Shown in pieces: positions 17,097 through 25,026 of a stretch of DNA of 64,000 nucleotides. The position numbers and the translations under genes were made by a program. The notes beneath the pieces were generated by a model. The model ran no database searches. It worked only from the letters and a program-made list of their open reading frames with translations, and had not been told where the DNA came from. This stretch comes from Gordonia sp. PDNC005 (GTDB taxonomy: Bacteria; Actinomycetota; Actinomycetes; Mycobacteriales; Mycobacteriaceae), in the NCBI RefSeq assembly GCF_016919385.1, contig NZ_CP070351.1:372001-436000 (forward strand). Direction: 5' to 3'. How positions within the stretch are numbered: the first letter of the stretch is position 1; every line of letters begins with the position of its first letter.

Positions 17097-18501
17097 TGAC
17101 CTGCTCAAGAAGTCCGCCACCGAGATCGGTGACTTGATCCGCACCAAGGAGATCTCACCCGTCGACGTGACGCGACGCCTTCTCGACCATGCCCACGGGC
17201 TCAACGAGACGGTGAACGCCTACGTCAGCTTTCGGGACGACGAGGCGATGGCCGAGGCGAAGAAGGCGGAGACGGAGATCGTCTCGGGTGACTATCGCGG
17301 ACCGCTGCATGGCGTTCCGATGGGTCTCAAGGACAACCTGTATGTCGCTGGCGAAGTCACGACGATGGCGTCGAAGATCCACGGCGATTTTGTGTCCAAT
17401 GACGATGCCACCGTCGTCAGCAAGCTTCGGGACGCGGGCATCGTGCTCACCGGCAAACTCAACATGCATGAGTACGCATGGGGGATCGACAACAACAGTC
17501 CGCATTTCGGGCCGGTCCACAATCCATGGAACCTCGACAAGGTTCCGGGTGGGTCGAGCGGCGGCTCAGGCGCGGCGGTCGCCTCTGACATGTCGTTCAC
17601 GACCCTCGGCACCGATACCGCGGGTTCGATCCGCATCCCGTCGTCGGCGTGCGGACTCGTCGGTCTCAAGCCGACGCACGGCCGGGTCGCAAAGTTCGGC
17701 TGTTACCCGCTCGCCTGGTCACTGGACCACATCGGTCCGATGGCGAAGACTGTCGAGGACGCGGCAGTTGTACTCCAGGCCATCGCGGGCTTCGACCGTC
17801 GTGACCCGACGTCGGTCGACGTCCCGGTCGGTGACTACCGTGCTGCGCTGGGTGGCGACCCCAAGGGGCTCGTCATCGGTGTGGAGGAGGACTACTACTT
17901 CCGTGGCGTCGACTCCAGCGTGGAGCGTGTGGTCCGTGCCCGGATCGACGACCTCGTCAGCCGTGGAGCGACGGTGAAGAAGGTCTCGATCCCAGCGCTG
18001 AAGTACTCGGAGTGGACCGAGCTCGCCACCAGTCTGTCGGAGGCGTCCGCGATCCATCACCGAGACCTCGAGGCTCGGCCGGAGGACTTCGGCGCGGACA
18101 TCAGGTTCTTGTTCTACCTGGGAGAACTCTTCTCGTCAGTCGACTACCTCCAAGCGCAACAGGTTCGGCGGCAGATCAAACGAGAGTTCTCAGCCGCTCT
18201 CACTGACGTGGACGTCCTCATCGCGCCGACGCTGCCGGTCATGGCCCCGGACATCGGCTCGGCCGTTGCCGATCTGAACGGCGACCCAGTGGATCTCGTC
18301 GACAGTTTCATCCGATTCACCGGACCGAGCAACTTGACCGGTTTGCCTGCGATGACAGTTCCCGGTGGCTTGAACGACGGGCTGCCCGTGGGTGTTCAAA
18401 TCGTTGGCAAGGCGTTCGACGAGGCGACCGTCCTGCGGGTGGGTCGCTTCATCGAGGAGTCGGATCCGATGCAAGGACAACGCGCGCCGATCGGCGCCTG
18501 A
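17089..18501 (+). CDS. Amidase-signature family hydrolase
   Basis: 470 residues from TTG 17089, chosen because CTGGAGG lies ~10 nt upstream and the next ATG nearby is out of frame. It overlaps the preceding 60-aa gene by 8 nt. The Ser-cisSer-Lys triad is visible: K81 in MGLKDNLYV, S157 in GGSSGGSGAAV and S180 in GTDTAGSIRIP. These enzymes hydrolyse amides or ureides to acid plus ammonia. The neighbouring AmiS/UreI-type channel and AmiC-like sensor suggest a small amide or urea-derived compound as substrate. No membrane segment or signal is present. Confidence 0.9.
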   Translation: MADDLLKKSATEIGDLIRTKEISPVDVTRRLLDHAHGLNETVNAYVSFRDDEAMAEAKKAETEIVSGDYRGPLHGVPMGLKDNLYVAGEVTTMASKIHGDFVSNDDATVVSKLRDAGIVLTGKLNMHEYAWGIDNNSPHFGPVHNPWNLDKVPGGSSGGSGAAVASDMSFTTLGTDTAGSIRIPSSACGLVGLKPTHGRVAKFGCYPLAWSLDHIGPMAKTVEDAAVVLQAIAGFDRRDPTSVDVPVGDYRAALGGDPKGLVIGVEEDYYFRGVDSSVERVVRARIDDLVSRGATVKKVSIPALKYSEWTELATSLSEASAIHHRDLEARPEDFGADIRFLFYLGELFSSVDYLQAQQVRRQIKREFSAALTDVDVLIAPTLPVMAPDIGSAVADLNGDPVDLVDSFIRFTGPSNLTGLPAMTVPGGLNDGLPVGVQIVGKAFDEATVLRVGRFIEESDPMQGQRAPIGA

Positions 18502-18516
18502 TCGACCGATGGTGAT

Positions 18517-18561
18517 CTGGCCCGCGAACGAGGAGCCGCTCACGCCTCGCTCGCGGGCCAG
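18517..18561 (+). terminator. Intercistronic hairpin between amidase and AmiS/UreI genes
   Basis: An 11-bp perfect outer stem (18517-18527 with 18551-18561) with an inner CGAGG/CCTCG pairing. There is no T-tail, so it may act as a processing site or attenuator rather than a full terminator. In Pseudomonas amidase operons AmiR works by antitermination at a leader hairpin; whether this hairpin has such a role is a guess. Confidence 0.45.
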
Positions 18562-18645
18562 TCGTCGTCACCCTGGAGAGTCGCCGGTCGATCTGGCGAC
18601 AGTCGCACTCCGCCCACCTCCCAGCCCGAACCGAAGGGTCCATCG

Positions 18646-19248
18646 ATGTCCAGTCTCGCACTTGTCTTCGTCGGCGCAGTTCTGCTCGCCAACGGCCTCG
18701 TCTTCCTTGGACGCATGTCCCCACGCGCCGCGATTCCAGTGAACCTCCTGGTGGGGGCGTTGATCGTCACCACGGCGCTGCTCGGAGCCGTGCCTGCAGC
18801 ACTCGACGAGCGCGCGATGCTGTTCGGGGCACTCGGCTTCAGTGTCTTCGGTTTCACCTACCTGATCGTCGCGTTGAACTCTTTGCTCGACGCCGACGGT
18901 TCCGGTGTCGGGTGGTTCTGCGGATGGGCGGCGATCGTTTCGTGCGTGCTCGCCATGGTGAGTTTCGGTGACGGCGACCCGCGGCTGGCGTGGCTGTGGG
19001 TCTCGTGGGTTGTGCTGTTCACGGCATTCTTCCTCGCCGCGACCGTCGACGACGCCCGATTCGGTCGGGCCGCCGGTGTCGTCGCGGTGATTCAGTCGGT
19101 CACCACGGGCACGATTCCCGGCCTGTTGATGGTCGGTGGCACGTGGGAAGATCTGTCCGTGACCGTCATTGCAGCTGTGCAGATCCTCGGAGTGGTCGGG
19201 TATCTCGCCACGCTCGCACGACCAGCGCGCGTCGTCCAGCACGCGTGA
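18646..19248 (+). CDS. AmiS/UreI-family amide or urea channel
   Basis: 200 residues with six hydrophobic helices and short loops, the size and layout of AmiS/UreI. Family features include VGAVLLANGLVFLGRMSP at the N-terminus and FGFTYLIVALNSLLDADGSG in the middle. Characterised members pass urea or short amides, gated by pH in Helicobacter UreI. Position behind an amidase is the common arrangement in amidase operons. The next gene starts within its stop codon (GTGA). Confidence 0.87.
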   Translation: MSSLALVFVGAVLLANGLVFLGRMSPRAAIPVNLLVGALIVTTALLGAVPAALDERAMLFGALGFSVFGFTYLIVALNSLLDADGSGVGWFCGWAAIVSCVLAMVSFGDGDPRLAWLWVSWVVLFTAFFLAATVDDARFGRAAGVVAVIQSVTTGTIPGLLMVGGTWEDLSVTVIAAVQILGVVGYLATLARPARVVQHA

Positions 19249-20414
19249 CCGCCGCATCGGGTCGGTGGTGGCTTGTCGGGGCGTCGGTTGTCGCCGGAGG
19301 CGTGCTGGTCGCAGTGTCGCCCGACGAAGCGCGCAGTCTTCTCGAGCGACTCACGCCTGTGCTCGTGTTCGTCGCCGCGATGTCGATCGTGGTCAACACC
19401 GCGGCCGACGCCGGCGCATTCGACGCGATCGCGGCGGGCCTGCGACGCATCGCATTGCCGAGGCTGTCCGCGCCCGCGGCGACCTGGGTGCGAGTAGTTG
19501 TCCTCGCGCTGGTCAGCACAGTCTTCCTGTCCCTTGACACGACGGCAATCATGGTGACTCCACTGGCGGTCGCCCTGGCTCGACGGGCTGGAGTTGGAAT
19601 CGCCGCCATTGGTCTCGCCGTGGTGTGGATCGCCAATATCGCGTCGCTGCTGCTCCCGGTATCGAATCTCACCAACCTGTTGGCGGTGTCGGGGGAGGAG
19701 TTCGTCGGCACCGGCGACTACTTGTCGGTGATGTGGCGCCCCGCACTGGTCGCGACGGCGACCGCCGTGCTGGCATCGTGGATCGTCTACCGTTCGTCGG
19801 CGCGAAAGCCGGACGCAGCCGAGGTGGAGCATGACAACGTCGCGGTCGGCGATCGAGACCCGCGGCTCCGCACCAGCCTCGTCGTGTTGGGGTGCATGCT
19901 CCCTCTGTTGGTGTCTCCGATTCCGTACTGGTTGACGGCGAGCGTCGGCGCGCTCGTGTTGGTGGTCGTATCGCTGCGGGACGGGGTGCCAAGGGTGTCG
20001 CACTCGTCCATTCCCTGGCATTCATTGTTCTTTGTCGTCGCGCTCTCCTCGGCAGCAGCCGTACTCCATTCTCTCGGTGCGACGGACTGGTTGGCCCGAA
20101 TGCTCAGCGGAAGCGATGAGTCGACCGGTGGTCTGCTGTTTGTCGGCGGTGTGGGTGCCCTGCTGTCGAATCTCATCAACAACATCCCGGCGTTCCTCGC
20201 CCTCGAAGCCGCCGTGGACGGGCATGCCGGGACCGCAGCGCTCCTCATCGGCGTCAACGTCGGTCCGATCATTGCGCCCTGGGCATCACTCGCGACCCTG
20301 CTCTGGCACGACCAACTGCGTCGTAGCGGCGTCGACGTCCCGTGGCGCCGTTACATCCTCGCCGGCTGCATCTTGATGCCCTTCGCGGTGATCGCGCCGA
20401 TCTTCGCGATCTAG
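19245..20414 (+). CDS. ArsB/SLC13-like ion transporter of the amidase cluster
   Basis: 389 residues from GTG 19245, overlapping the AmiS/UreI stop by 4 nt. About eleven hydrophobic helices. The half-repeat motifs are typical of the ion-transporter superfamily: FLSLDTTAIMVTPLAVALA in the first half and LLSNLINNIPAFLALEA in the second. Such proteins include arsenite pumps and Na+/dicarboxylate or Na+/H+ carriers. No arsenic gene is nearby, so export or import of the acid product, or of ammonium-coupled ions, is more plausible than arsenite transport. Substrate is not decidable from sequence. The strict overlap says it belongs to the amide module. Confidence 0.75.
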   Translation: MTAASGRWWLVGASVVAGGVLVAVSPDEARSLLERLTPVLVFVAAMSIVVNTAADAGAFDAIAAGLRRIALPRLSAPAATWVRVVVLALVSTVFLSLDTTAIMVTPLAVALARRAGVGIAAIGLAVVWIANIASLLLPVSNLTNLLAVSGEEFVGTGDYLSVMWRPALVATATAVLASWIVYRSSARKPDAAEVEHDNVAVGDRDPRLRTSLVVLGCMLPLLVSPIPYWLTASVGALVLVVVSLRDGVPRVSHSSIPWHSLFFVVALSSAAAVLHSLGATDWLARMLSGSDESTGGLLFVGGVGALLSNLINNIPAFLALEAAVDGHAGTAALLIGVNVGPIIAPWASLATLLWHDQLRRSGVDVPWRRYILAGCILMPFAVIAPIFAI

Positions 20415-20419
20415 CGTCG

Positions 20420-21487
20420 CTACAGCGTCTGGATCACTTCGAAATCGAAGGCGTCGGCGCGGGCCAGATTCACCGATTGCACGGCCTGGTTGCCGTGGTA
20501 CCGGACGATGCCGCGCGGCCCTTCGAGCACCAGACCGTCGATGACGTCGTCGAAGGCGGCCACGGTGAGGGAGTCAGCGCGCTGCGAGAGCCGAACCAAT
20601 GTCTGAATTCCCTGGTAACACGACTGCGCCATATTGTTCAGAGCCGGTGCGGCCGGTCCTCCGGCTGACACGTAGCGGCTCAAGAAATCCAATGCGTCGG
20701 CACTGGTCAGACTGTTGAAATATGAGGCCGAGCAGTACAGGTTCTCGGTCGCTTCGGCACCACTGGCCAACAACATGTTCTCATCCATCAGGGGGCTGTA
20801 CCGAGTGATTCGGCGATGCAGCCCGGCGTCGGCGAATGAACGGTTGAACGCCACCGCGTCCTGGCCGACGAGCAGCATCAGGACACCGTCGCACCCGCTC
20901 ACGGCCACGTCGAGTGGCAAGAGCGGGTCTGCGCCCGACCCCATGTCAACAAAGGTGCTGCCGACGATTTCGACGTCCATCGTCGATGCCGACTGGATCG
21001 TCTTCTCCATCGACCGGACCGGCCAGACGTACCGCGCGCCGACCACATGCCACCGTCGGATCCCGAGGTTTCGGCGCAGCCACTGCATGGCCGGGAACAC
21101 CTGCTGTTCCGGGGTCTCGCCGCTGCAGTAGACGCCCGGCGCGTGCTCGCCGCCCTCGAACAGCGACGTGTAGACGTACGGGACGCGTCCACTGACGATC
21201 GGCGCGAGAAGGCGTCGGATCGATGAGATGTGCCACCCGGTCACGGCGTCGATCAGATCGTCCTCGATGAGGCGTGCTACCTCCTCGGCGACGCGCTGCG
21301 GGCTCTGTCCGCCGTCGATGTACACCAGTTCGGCTTGCCGGCCGGCTACGCCGTCATCCCGGTTGATCTCGTCCTTCGCCATTTCGCACACGGAGATGCA
21401 CGACGGACCGAAGATGCCGCCGGGCCCCTGCAGCGGGATCACAACTCCTATCCGAAACGACTGAGCGGCAGGTTGCACCCGCGGCAT
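20420..21487 (-). CDS. Cytosolic AmiC-like amide/urea sensor (ABC-type binding-protein fold)
   Basis: 355 residues. ATG 21487 is preceded by GGAGGAGG at a good distance; an upstream extension is less likely. The sequence is a periplasmic-binding-protein type I fold: RIGVVIPLQGPGGIFGPSC at the start, DEINRDDGVAGRQAELVYID, and the hinge region near VTGWHISSIRR. It resembles FmdD/AmiC short-chain amide or urea receptors. There is no signal peptide, which separates it from transport receptors and fits a regulator such as Pseudomonas AmiC. No AmiR or ANTAR protein is in the window, so the partner may be the divergent MarR protein or be elsewhere. Its 3' end is 5 bp from the convergent permease. 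Confidence 0.8.
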   Translation of the reverse strand: MPRVQPAAQSFRIGVVIPLQGPGGIFGPSCISVCEMAKDEINRDDGVAGRQAELVYIDGGQSPQRVAEEVARLIEDDLIDAVTGWHISSIRRLLAPIVSGRVPYVYTSLFEGGEHAPGVYCSGETPEQQVFPAMQWLRRNLGIRRWHVVGARYVWPVRSMEKTIQSASTMDVEIVGSTFVDMGSGADPLLPLDVAVSGCDGVLMLLVGQDAVAFNRSFADAGLHRRITRYSPLMDENMLLASGAEATENLYCSASYFNSLTSADALDFLSRYVSAGGPAAPALNNMAQSCYQGIQTLVRLSQRADSLTVAAFDDVIDGLVLEGPRGIVRYHGNQAVQSVNLARADAFDFEVIQTL

Positions 21488-21624
21488 CGGGCCTCCTCCG
21501 CGACGACGGACCTCACAGCCCGCGCGTACTTTGGGGTGTTTCACAGCGACTGCACTAATCTGTAGGGTAACTGCCTGCAAGACGTCGGATCAACGAATCT
21601 CCGGCCGGGAGTACGAGGTGCCAG

Positions 21625-22080
21625 ATGAGCGACGCAGCAGGACCTGCGGTGGCCGCCACCGGCTTGGAGTCGTCCACGGATCTCGTGAAGAATCTGCTGT
21701 TGGGAGCACACGCGACCGCGGCGAGCCTGGCCGCGATCGGTACCAATCGCGAACTCACCGTCGACGAATGGCTCATCCTCGACGCGCTCGGCAACGCGGA
21801 CGGACTGTCGATGTCGACGCTTTCTCGGCGCACACTCGCCTCCGGGGCGTCGTTGACTCGTGCGGTCGACAAGCTCGTCACCGCGTCGCTGGTCTACCGA
21901 GCCCCCAGTGCAACCGACCGCCGCAAAGTCGAAGTGCGAATCAGTGAACTCGGGAGGGAGCGTCACGCCGAGATGAGCGATGAGGTGCGCGCACTCGACT
22001 CGACACTGAGGTCACTGATGGGCGCCGACGCCGACATCGTTGCCGACGTGCTCGGGCGAATCGGCGTCAATCTCGGGTGA
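21625..22080 (+). CDS. MarR-family transcriptional regulator
   Basis: 151 residues with the winged-helix layout of MarR: helices around LTVDEWLILDALGNADGLSM, recognition helix SGASLTRAVDKLVTASLVYR and wing DRRKVEVRISELGRE. It is divergent to the AmiC-like gene, with a 137-bp shared region, so it probably controls itself and that gene. A small aromatic or amide-derived ligand would be usual for the family. Confidence 0.88.
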   Translation: MSDAAGPAVAATGLESSTDLVKNLLLGAHATAASLAAIGTNRELTVDEWLILDALGNADGLSMSTLSRRTLASGASLTRAVDKLVTASLVYRAPSATDRRKVEVRISELGRERHAEMSDEVRALDSTLRSLMGADADIVADVLGRIGVNLG

Positions 22081-22171
22081 GCGCTGCTGAAACGACCGCT
22101 GGCCTGCGGATTTGTGTTTCTCTGAGCGCGTGCCATAAAGTAATCCTCGCTCCCAGCGGGAACAAGCACCG

Positions 22172-22244
22172 GCCCCCTTCGTCTAGCGGCCTAGGACGCC
22201 GCCCTTTCAAGGCGGTAGCGCGGGTTCGAATCCCGTAGGGGGTA
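22172..22244 (+). tRNA. tRNA-Glu (anticodon TTC)
   Basis: A 73-nt cloverleaf: acceptor GCCCCCT with AGGGGGT, anticodon loop CTTTCAA giving TTC, T-arm GCGGG-TTCGAAT-CCCGT. CCA is not encoded. It is the first of three tRNAs within 350 bp. Confidence 0.97.
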
Positions 22245-22342
22245 CGCAGATCGGTTCTCACCGAGAAGCGCCTGAAACACCGATTCGGTGATCAGGAGCG
22301 GATCGGCTAGGATCGAAACGCACAAAAGATACAAAAGAATAT

Positions 22343-22416
22343 GGCCCTGTGGCGCAGTTGGTTAGCGCGCCGCCCTGTCACGGCGGAGGTCGCGGGTTCG
22401 AGTCCCGTCAGGGTCG
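22343..22416 (+). tRNA. tRNA-Asp (anticodon GTC)
   Basis: A 74-nt cloverleaf: acceptor GGCCCTG with CAGGGTC, anticodon loop CTGTCAC giving GTC, T-arm GCGGG-TTCGAGT-CCCGT. TAGGAT at 22308-22313 may be its -10 box. Confidence 0.97.
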
Positions 22417-22445
22417 CTAGGTTTCGGTTTTAGCCGACGCCGTCT

Positions 22446-22519
22446 GGCCAGGTAGCTCAGTTGGTACGAGCGTCCGCCTGAAAAGCGGAAGGTCGTCGGT
22501 TCGATCCCGACTCTGGCCA
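22446..22519 (+). tRNA. tRNA-Phe (anticodon GAA)
   Basis: A 74-nt cloverleaf: acceptor GGCCAGG with TCTGGCC, anticodon loop CTGAAAA giving GAA, T-arm GTCGG-TTCGATC-CCGAC. It lies 29 nt after tRNA-Asp, so the pair is probably one transcript. Confidence 0.97.
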
Positions 22520-22521
22520 CA

Positions 22522-22553
22522 AGAAGAACCACCCGGTAACGGGTGGTTCTTCT
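22522..22553 (+). terminator. Terminator of the tRNA-Asp/Phe transcript
   Basis: A 14-bp perfect stem (22522-22535 with 22540-22553), GTAA loop, right arm ending GGTTCTTCT. Confidence 0.88.
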
Positions 22554-22585
22554 CGTATCTCGGGTGCTATTCATGCAGTTGCGGG

Positions 22586-23017
22586 TCAGCCGCGCAGGGT
22601 GATCCCGAACGGGTTGTCGATCACGTATCGCCAATAGCCGTCGGCACCTCTCCGAGCCACGTCGGTAGCCGTGCCGCGGAGGTCGATCGACTGTCCGGAC
22701 TGTGAGCGCCCGACGATCGCCCAGTCGACGATGAGCAACGCAGTGTCGCCGGACTGGATGACATTTCGGGGATTGACGGATATCGGAATTCCCAGGGAGA
22801 GATGTTCGGTGAGGGCGGCCTGGCGGTCTGCACCGACGGCGAGTCTTCCCTCGTCGGTGACCAGCACCGCGGACTCTTCGTAGACGCTCTCGACGATGGC
22901 AGGGTTTCCTGACTCGATAGAGGCCGCGAAGGCACGGGCGAATGCGGCTGGGTGGTCGTCGGGAGTGATGGCCAACTCGGGGGTGGCCGACGGTGGCAGA
23001 CTATTCGTATCCATCAA
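22586..23017 (-). CDS. NTF2-like (SnoaL/DUF4440-type) protein
   Basis: 143 residues. A cone-shaped NTF2-like fold is suggested by the N-terminal helix pair HPAAFARAFAASIESGNPAI, then beta-rich segments (SAVLVTDEGRLAVGAD, TALLIVDWAIVGRS) and the ending YWRYVIDNPFG. Such proteins act as small-molecule binders or as unspecialised hydrolases/isomerases. It is divergent from the HxlR gene with only 21 bp between starts, so HxlR may control it. Confidence 0.75.
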   Translation of the reverse strand: MMDTNSLPPSATPELAITPDDHPAAFARAFAASIESGNPAIVESVYEESAVLVTDEGRLAVGADRQAALTEHLSLGIPISVNPRNVIQSGDTALLIVDWAIVGRSQSGQSIDLRGTATDVARRGADGYWRYVIDNPFGITLRG

Positions 23018-23038
23018 CTGAGCGAATCAGGGAGCGCT

Positions 23039-23491
23039 GTGGCTCACCAAACGGTAAGGGCGGTTGAGTGGGACCCGGAGCTGGTCCCCACCGCGGACGG
23101 ACGCACAGTTCGCCCCAGTGGGCAATGCCCGGTTGAAGTGGCGCTGGCCGCTATCGGTGGACGATGGACGACCCTGATCCTGCGTGACCTTGCAGTCGCA
23201 GACGGCCCCGTGTCGTACTCGGCGTTGGCTGACGGGCTTCCGGAGTTGAGCGACAAGGTCCTCGCTGAGCGGCTCGCAAGACTCACCACGGACGGCTACG
23301 TGAACCGGGAGGCGACCGGCGGCTATCCGACACGTGTCCACTACCGAATCAGCGCTCGTGGGAGGTTGCTGAGACCACTGCTGATCGAGCTCTACCGAAC
23401 CGGGACGGTGTTGAAGGAGACTGATCGACCTGTCTCACACGGCTTTGAGGGTGCCTCCGTCGGCGATGAAGTCGGCGCCGGTGAGGTTTGA
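23039..23491 (+). CDS. HxlR-family transcriptional regulator
   Basis: 150 residues from GTG 23039 with GGGAG upstream; an earlier ATG would overlap the divergent gene. The HxlR signature is clear: CPVEVALAAIGGRWTTLILR with the redox-capable N-terminal cysteine, then LSDKVLAERLARLTTDGYVNR as recognition helix and wing. The 3' end overlaps the convergent SDR gene by 57 bp. Targets are likely the divergent NTF2-like gene or itself. Confidence 0.88.
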   Translation: MAHQTVRAVEWDPELVPTADGRTVRPSGQCPVEVALAAIGGRWTTLILRDLAVADGPVSYSALADGLPELSDKVLAERLARLTTDGYVNREATGGYPTRVHYRISARGRLLRPLLIELYRTGTVLKETDRPVSHGFEGASVGDEVGAGEV

Positions 23492-24202
23492 CGCGCGCGG
23501 TGATGCCAAGAAGGCGATGAGGGCGGCGGTCTCCTCCGGCTCGCTCAACCGTCCCGAAGCGATCGACATCGCCTCGGGCACGGCTCGGACGAACTCGTCC
23601 AGAGACACTCCGGCTTGGTCTGCGAGGTGCCCGGCGTAGCCGCTCGGGTCGCCCCAATTCGCGGTCCGCGTCGGTCCGGGGGTGACGGTGACGGATCTGA
23701 GTCCCTTATCGCCGAACTCCTCCGACAGCGCCTTGCTCATGTTCGTCAGTGCGGCCTTGGCTGCGCCGTAGTCGACCGGCTGGTACGCGGCACGGGCGCC
23801 GATCGACGAGACGTTGACGACCACACCGCGGCGCGACAGCAGCGACGGCAGAAACGCCTGGGTGACTCGCACTGTGGCGAAAAGATTCAACTCAAACGTC
23901 TCGCGCCAGGCGGCGACGTCGAGCGCGAGAAATCCCCCCGCATCCATACTTCGGGGTAGTACCGCGCCTAGGTTGTTGACCAGGATGTCGACCGGACCGA
24001 TCATTTCGGCGAGGTCGGCGGCCGCCGTCTCGTCGGTGAGATCTCGGGGCAGGAAAGAGACTCCAGCAATCGGAGCAGGCAGGGTCCGCGCGATGCCGTG
24101 CACCGTGGCGCCCTCGCGGGCGAGCAGCCGGGCAGTCTCAAGTCCGATGCCCTTGCTGGCACCGGTCACCACCGCAGTTTTGCCGGTCAGTTCGAGATCC
24201 AT
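23435..24202 (-). CDS. Short-chain dehydrogenase/reductase (classical SDR)
   Basis: 255 residues. The cofactor loop TGASKGIG is at 13-20, the structural motif is NNLGA (76-80, usually NNAG), the catalytic Ser is near 132-133 and Y145-GAA-K149. Arg in the beta2 region (GIART) suggests NADP(H) preference. Substrate unknown. It follows the TetR gene on the same strand after 30 bp, so it is probably in a repressor-controlled operon with it. Confidence 0.9.
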   Translation of the reverse strand: MDLELTGKTAVVTGASKGIGLETARLLAREGATVHGIARTLPAPIAGVSFLPRDLTDETAAADLAEMIGPVDILVNNLGAVLPRSMDAGGFLALDVAAWRETFELNLFATVRVTQAFLPSLLSRRGVVVNVSSIGARAAYQPVDYGAAKAALTNMSKALSEEFGDKGLRSVTVTPGPTRTANWGDPSGYAGHLADQAGVSLDEFVRAVPEAMSIASGRLSEPEETAALIAFLASPRASNLTGADFIADGGTLKAV

Positions 24203-24232
24203 GGTCGCTCCTAGGTGATTGCTGTGCTGTGG

Positions 24233-24811
24233 TCAGAGTCCGAGCAACGCTGCGTCGGCCAGGGCGGCGAGTCGCGTCGGCGACGGGTCGACACGTGCGA
24301 GCACCCGGATCCCGTTGACTGTCGCGACGAGGAGGTTGCCCATCGATGTGCTGTCGACAGCGGGGTTGATCTCTCCGGTGACTTGTCCGTGCGCGATAGC
24401 TCGGCTGAACGCCGCGACCTGGTCGTCGACCACCTGGGCTAGTAGCGTGCGCACCTGTTCGTCGTCCCGTGCGCGTTCGATCGCCGCATTCGTCACCATG
24501 CAGCCTCGCCGTTCGGCATCGAGCAGCGACAGGTCAACGACGCGTTCGATCGCCGCGCGAAGCTTGGGCAGCACGTCGCCAGGCTGATCAAGGAGCTCGA
24601 TGACCTGTGAAGACTCGTCGCGGATGTATCGTTCCAGGGCCCTGAGATACAGGTCTGACTTGCTGCCGAAAGTGTTGTAGAGGCTACTGCGTGCGATCCC
24701 CATGCCCGCTTCGAGTGCCGCGGGCGTGGCGTCGGCGTATCCGCGTGACCAGAAGACGTCCACAGCGGCGTCCGTTGCAGCGTCCGGGTCGAACTTCTTG
24801 GGGCGTCCCAT
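24233..24811 (-). CDS. TetR-family transcriptional regulator
   Basis: 192 residues from ATG 24811. The start MGRPKKFDPDAATDAAVDVF and the HTH GMGIARSSLYNTFGSKSDLY (about 35-54) are typical of TetR; the C-terminal half is helical ligand-binding. An upstream in-frame ATG lies within the operator palindrome and is not used here. It precedes the SDR gene and is divergent from the repeat-protein gene. Confidence 0.93.
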   Translation of the reverse strand: MGRPKKFDPDAATDAAVDVFWSRGYADATPAALEAGMGIARSSLYNTFGSKSDLYLRALERYIRDESSQVIELLDQPGDVLPKLRAAIERVVDLSLLDAERRGCMVTNAAIERARDDEQVRTLLAQVVDDQVAAFSRAIAHGQVTGEINPAVDSTSMGNLLVATVNGIRVLARVDPSPTRLAALADAALLGL

Positions 24812-24823
24812 GTGGCTCAGGAT

Positions 24824-24855
24824 AACAGTTATGTACCTCAAGGTACATAACTGTT
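24824..24855. promoter_or_regulatory. 32-bp perfect palindrome, operator of the TetR-SDR unit
   Basis: 15-bp arms (AACAGTTATGTACCT and its complement) flank a CA centre. The site ends 12 nt before the TetR ATG and 171 nt before the repeat-protein start, so it may be shared. It is AT-rich in a GC-rich background. Autoregulation by the adjacent TetR protein is the obvious reading. Confidence 0.85.
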
Positions 24856-25026
24856 GGGAGATTCTGAGTAGTAAGGCCGGTTTCTGCGTAGCGTGAACCG
24901 ACGCTCGTGGAGCCCGTAAACCGTTCGCTCAATGTTGTTTTGGACTCAAAGCCGCATGCCGCGGTGAACATCGAGTCAGGCTGTGGAAGTGTGGACACAG
25001 TCGAATACCCGTGTCGAGGAGAGATG

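Noticed and set aside
19245..20414. The ArsB-like permease considered as an arsenic resistance gene
   Set aside because: No arsR, arsC or arsenite-related gene is nearby, and the gene is translationally coupled to an AmiS/UreI channel behind an amidase.
22362..22634. Minus-strand open frame containing RVGIEPTTFRFSGGRSYQLS-like sequence
   Set aside because: This is the well-known false protein obtained by translating across tRNA genes (here Asp and Phe). The same applies to the frame over tRNA-Lys at 16571-16816.
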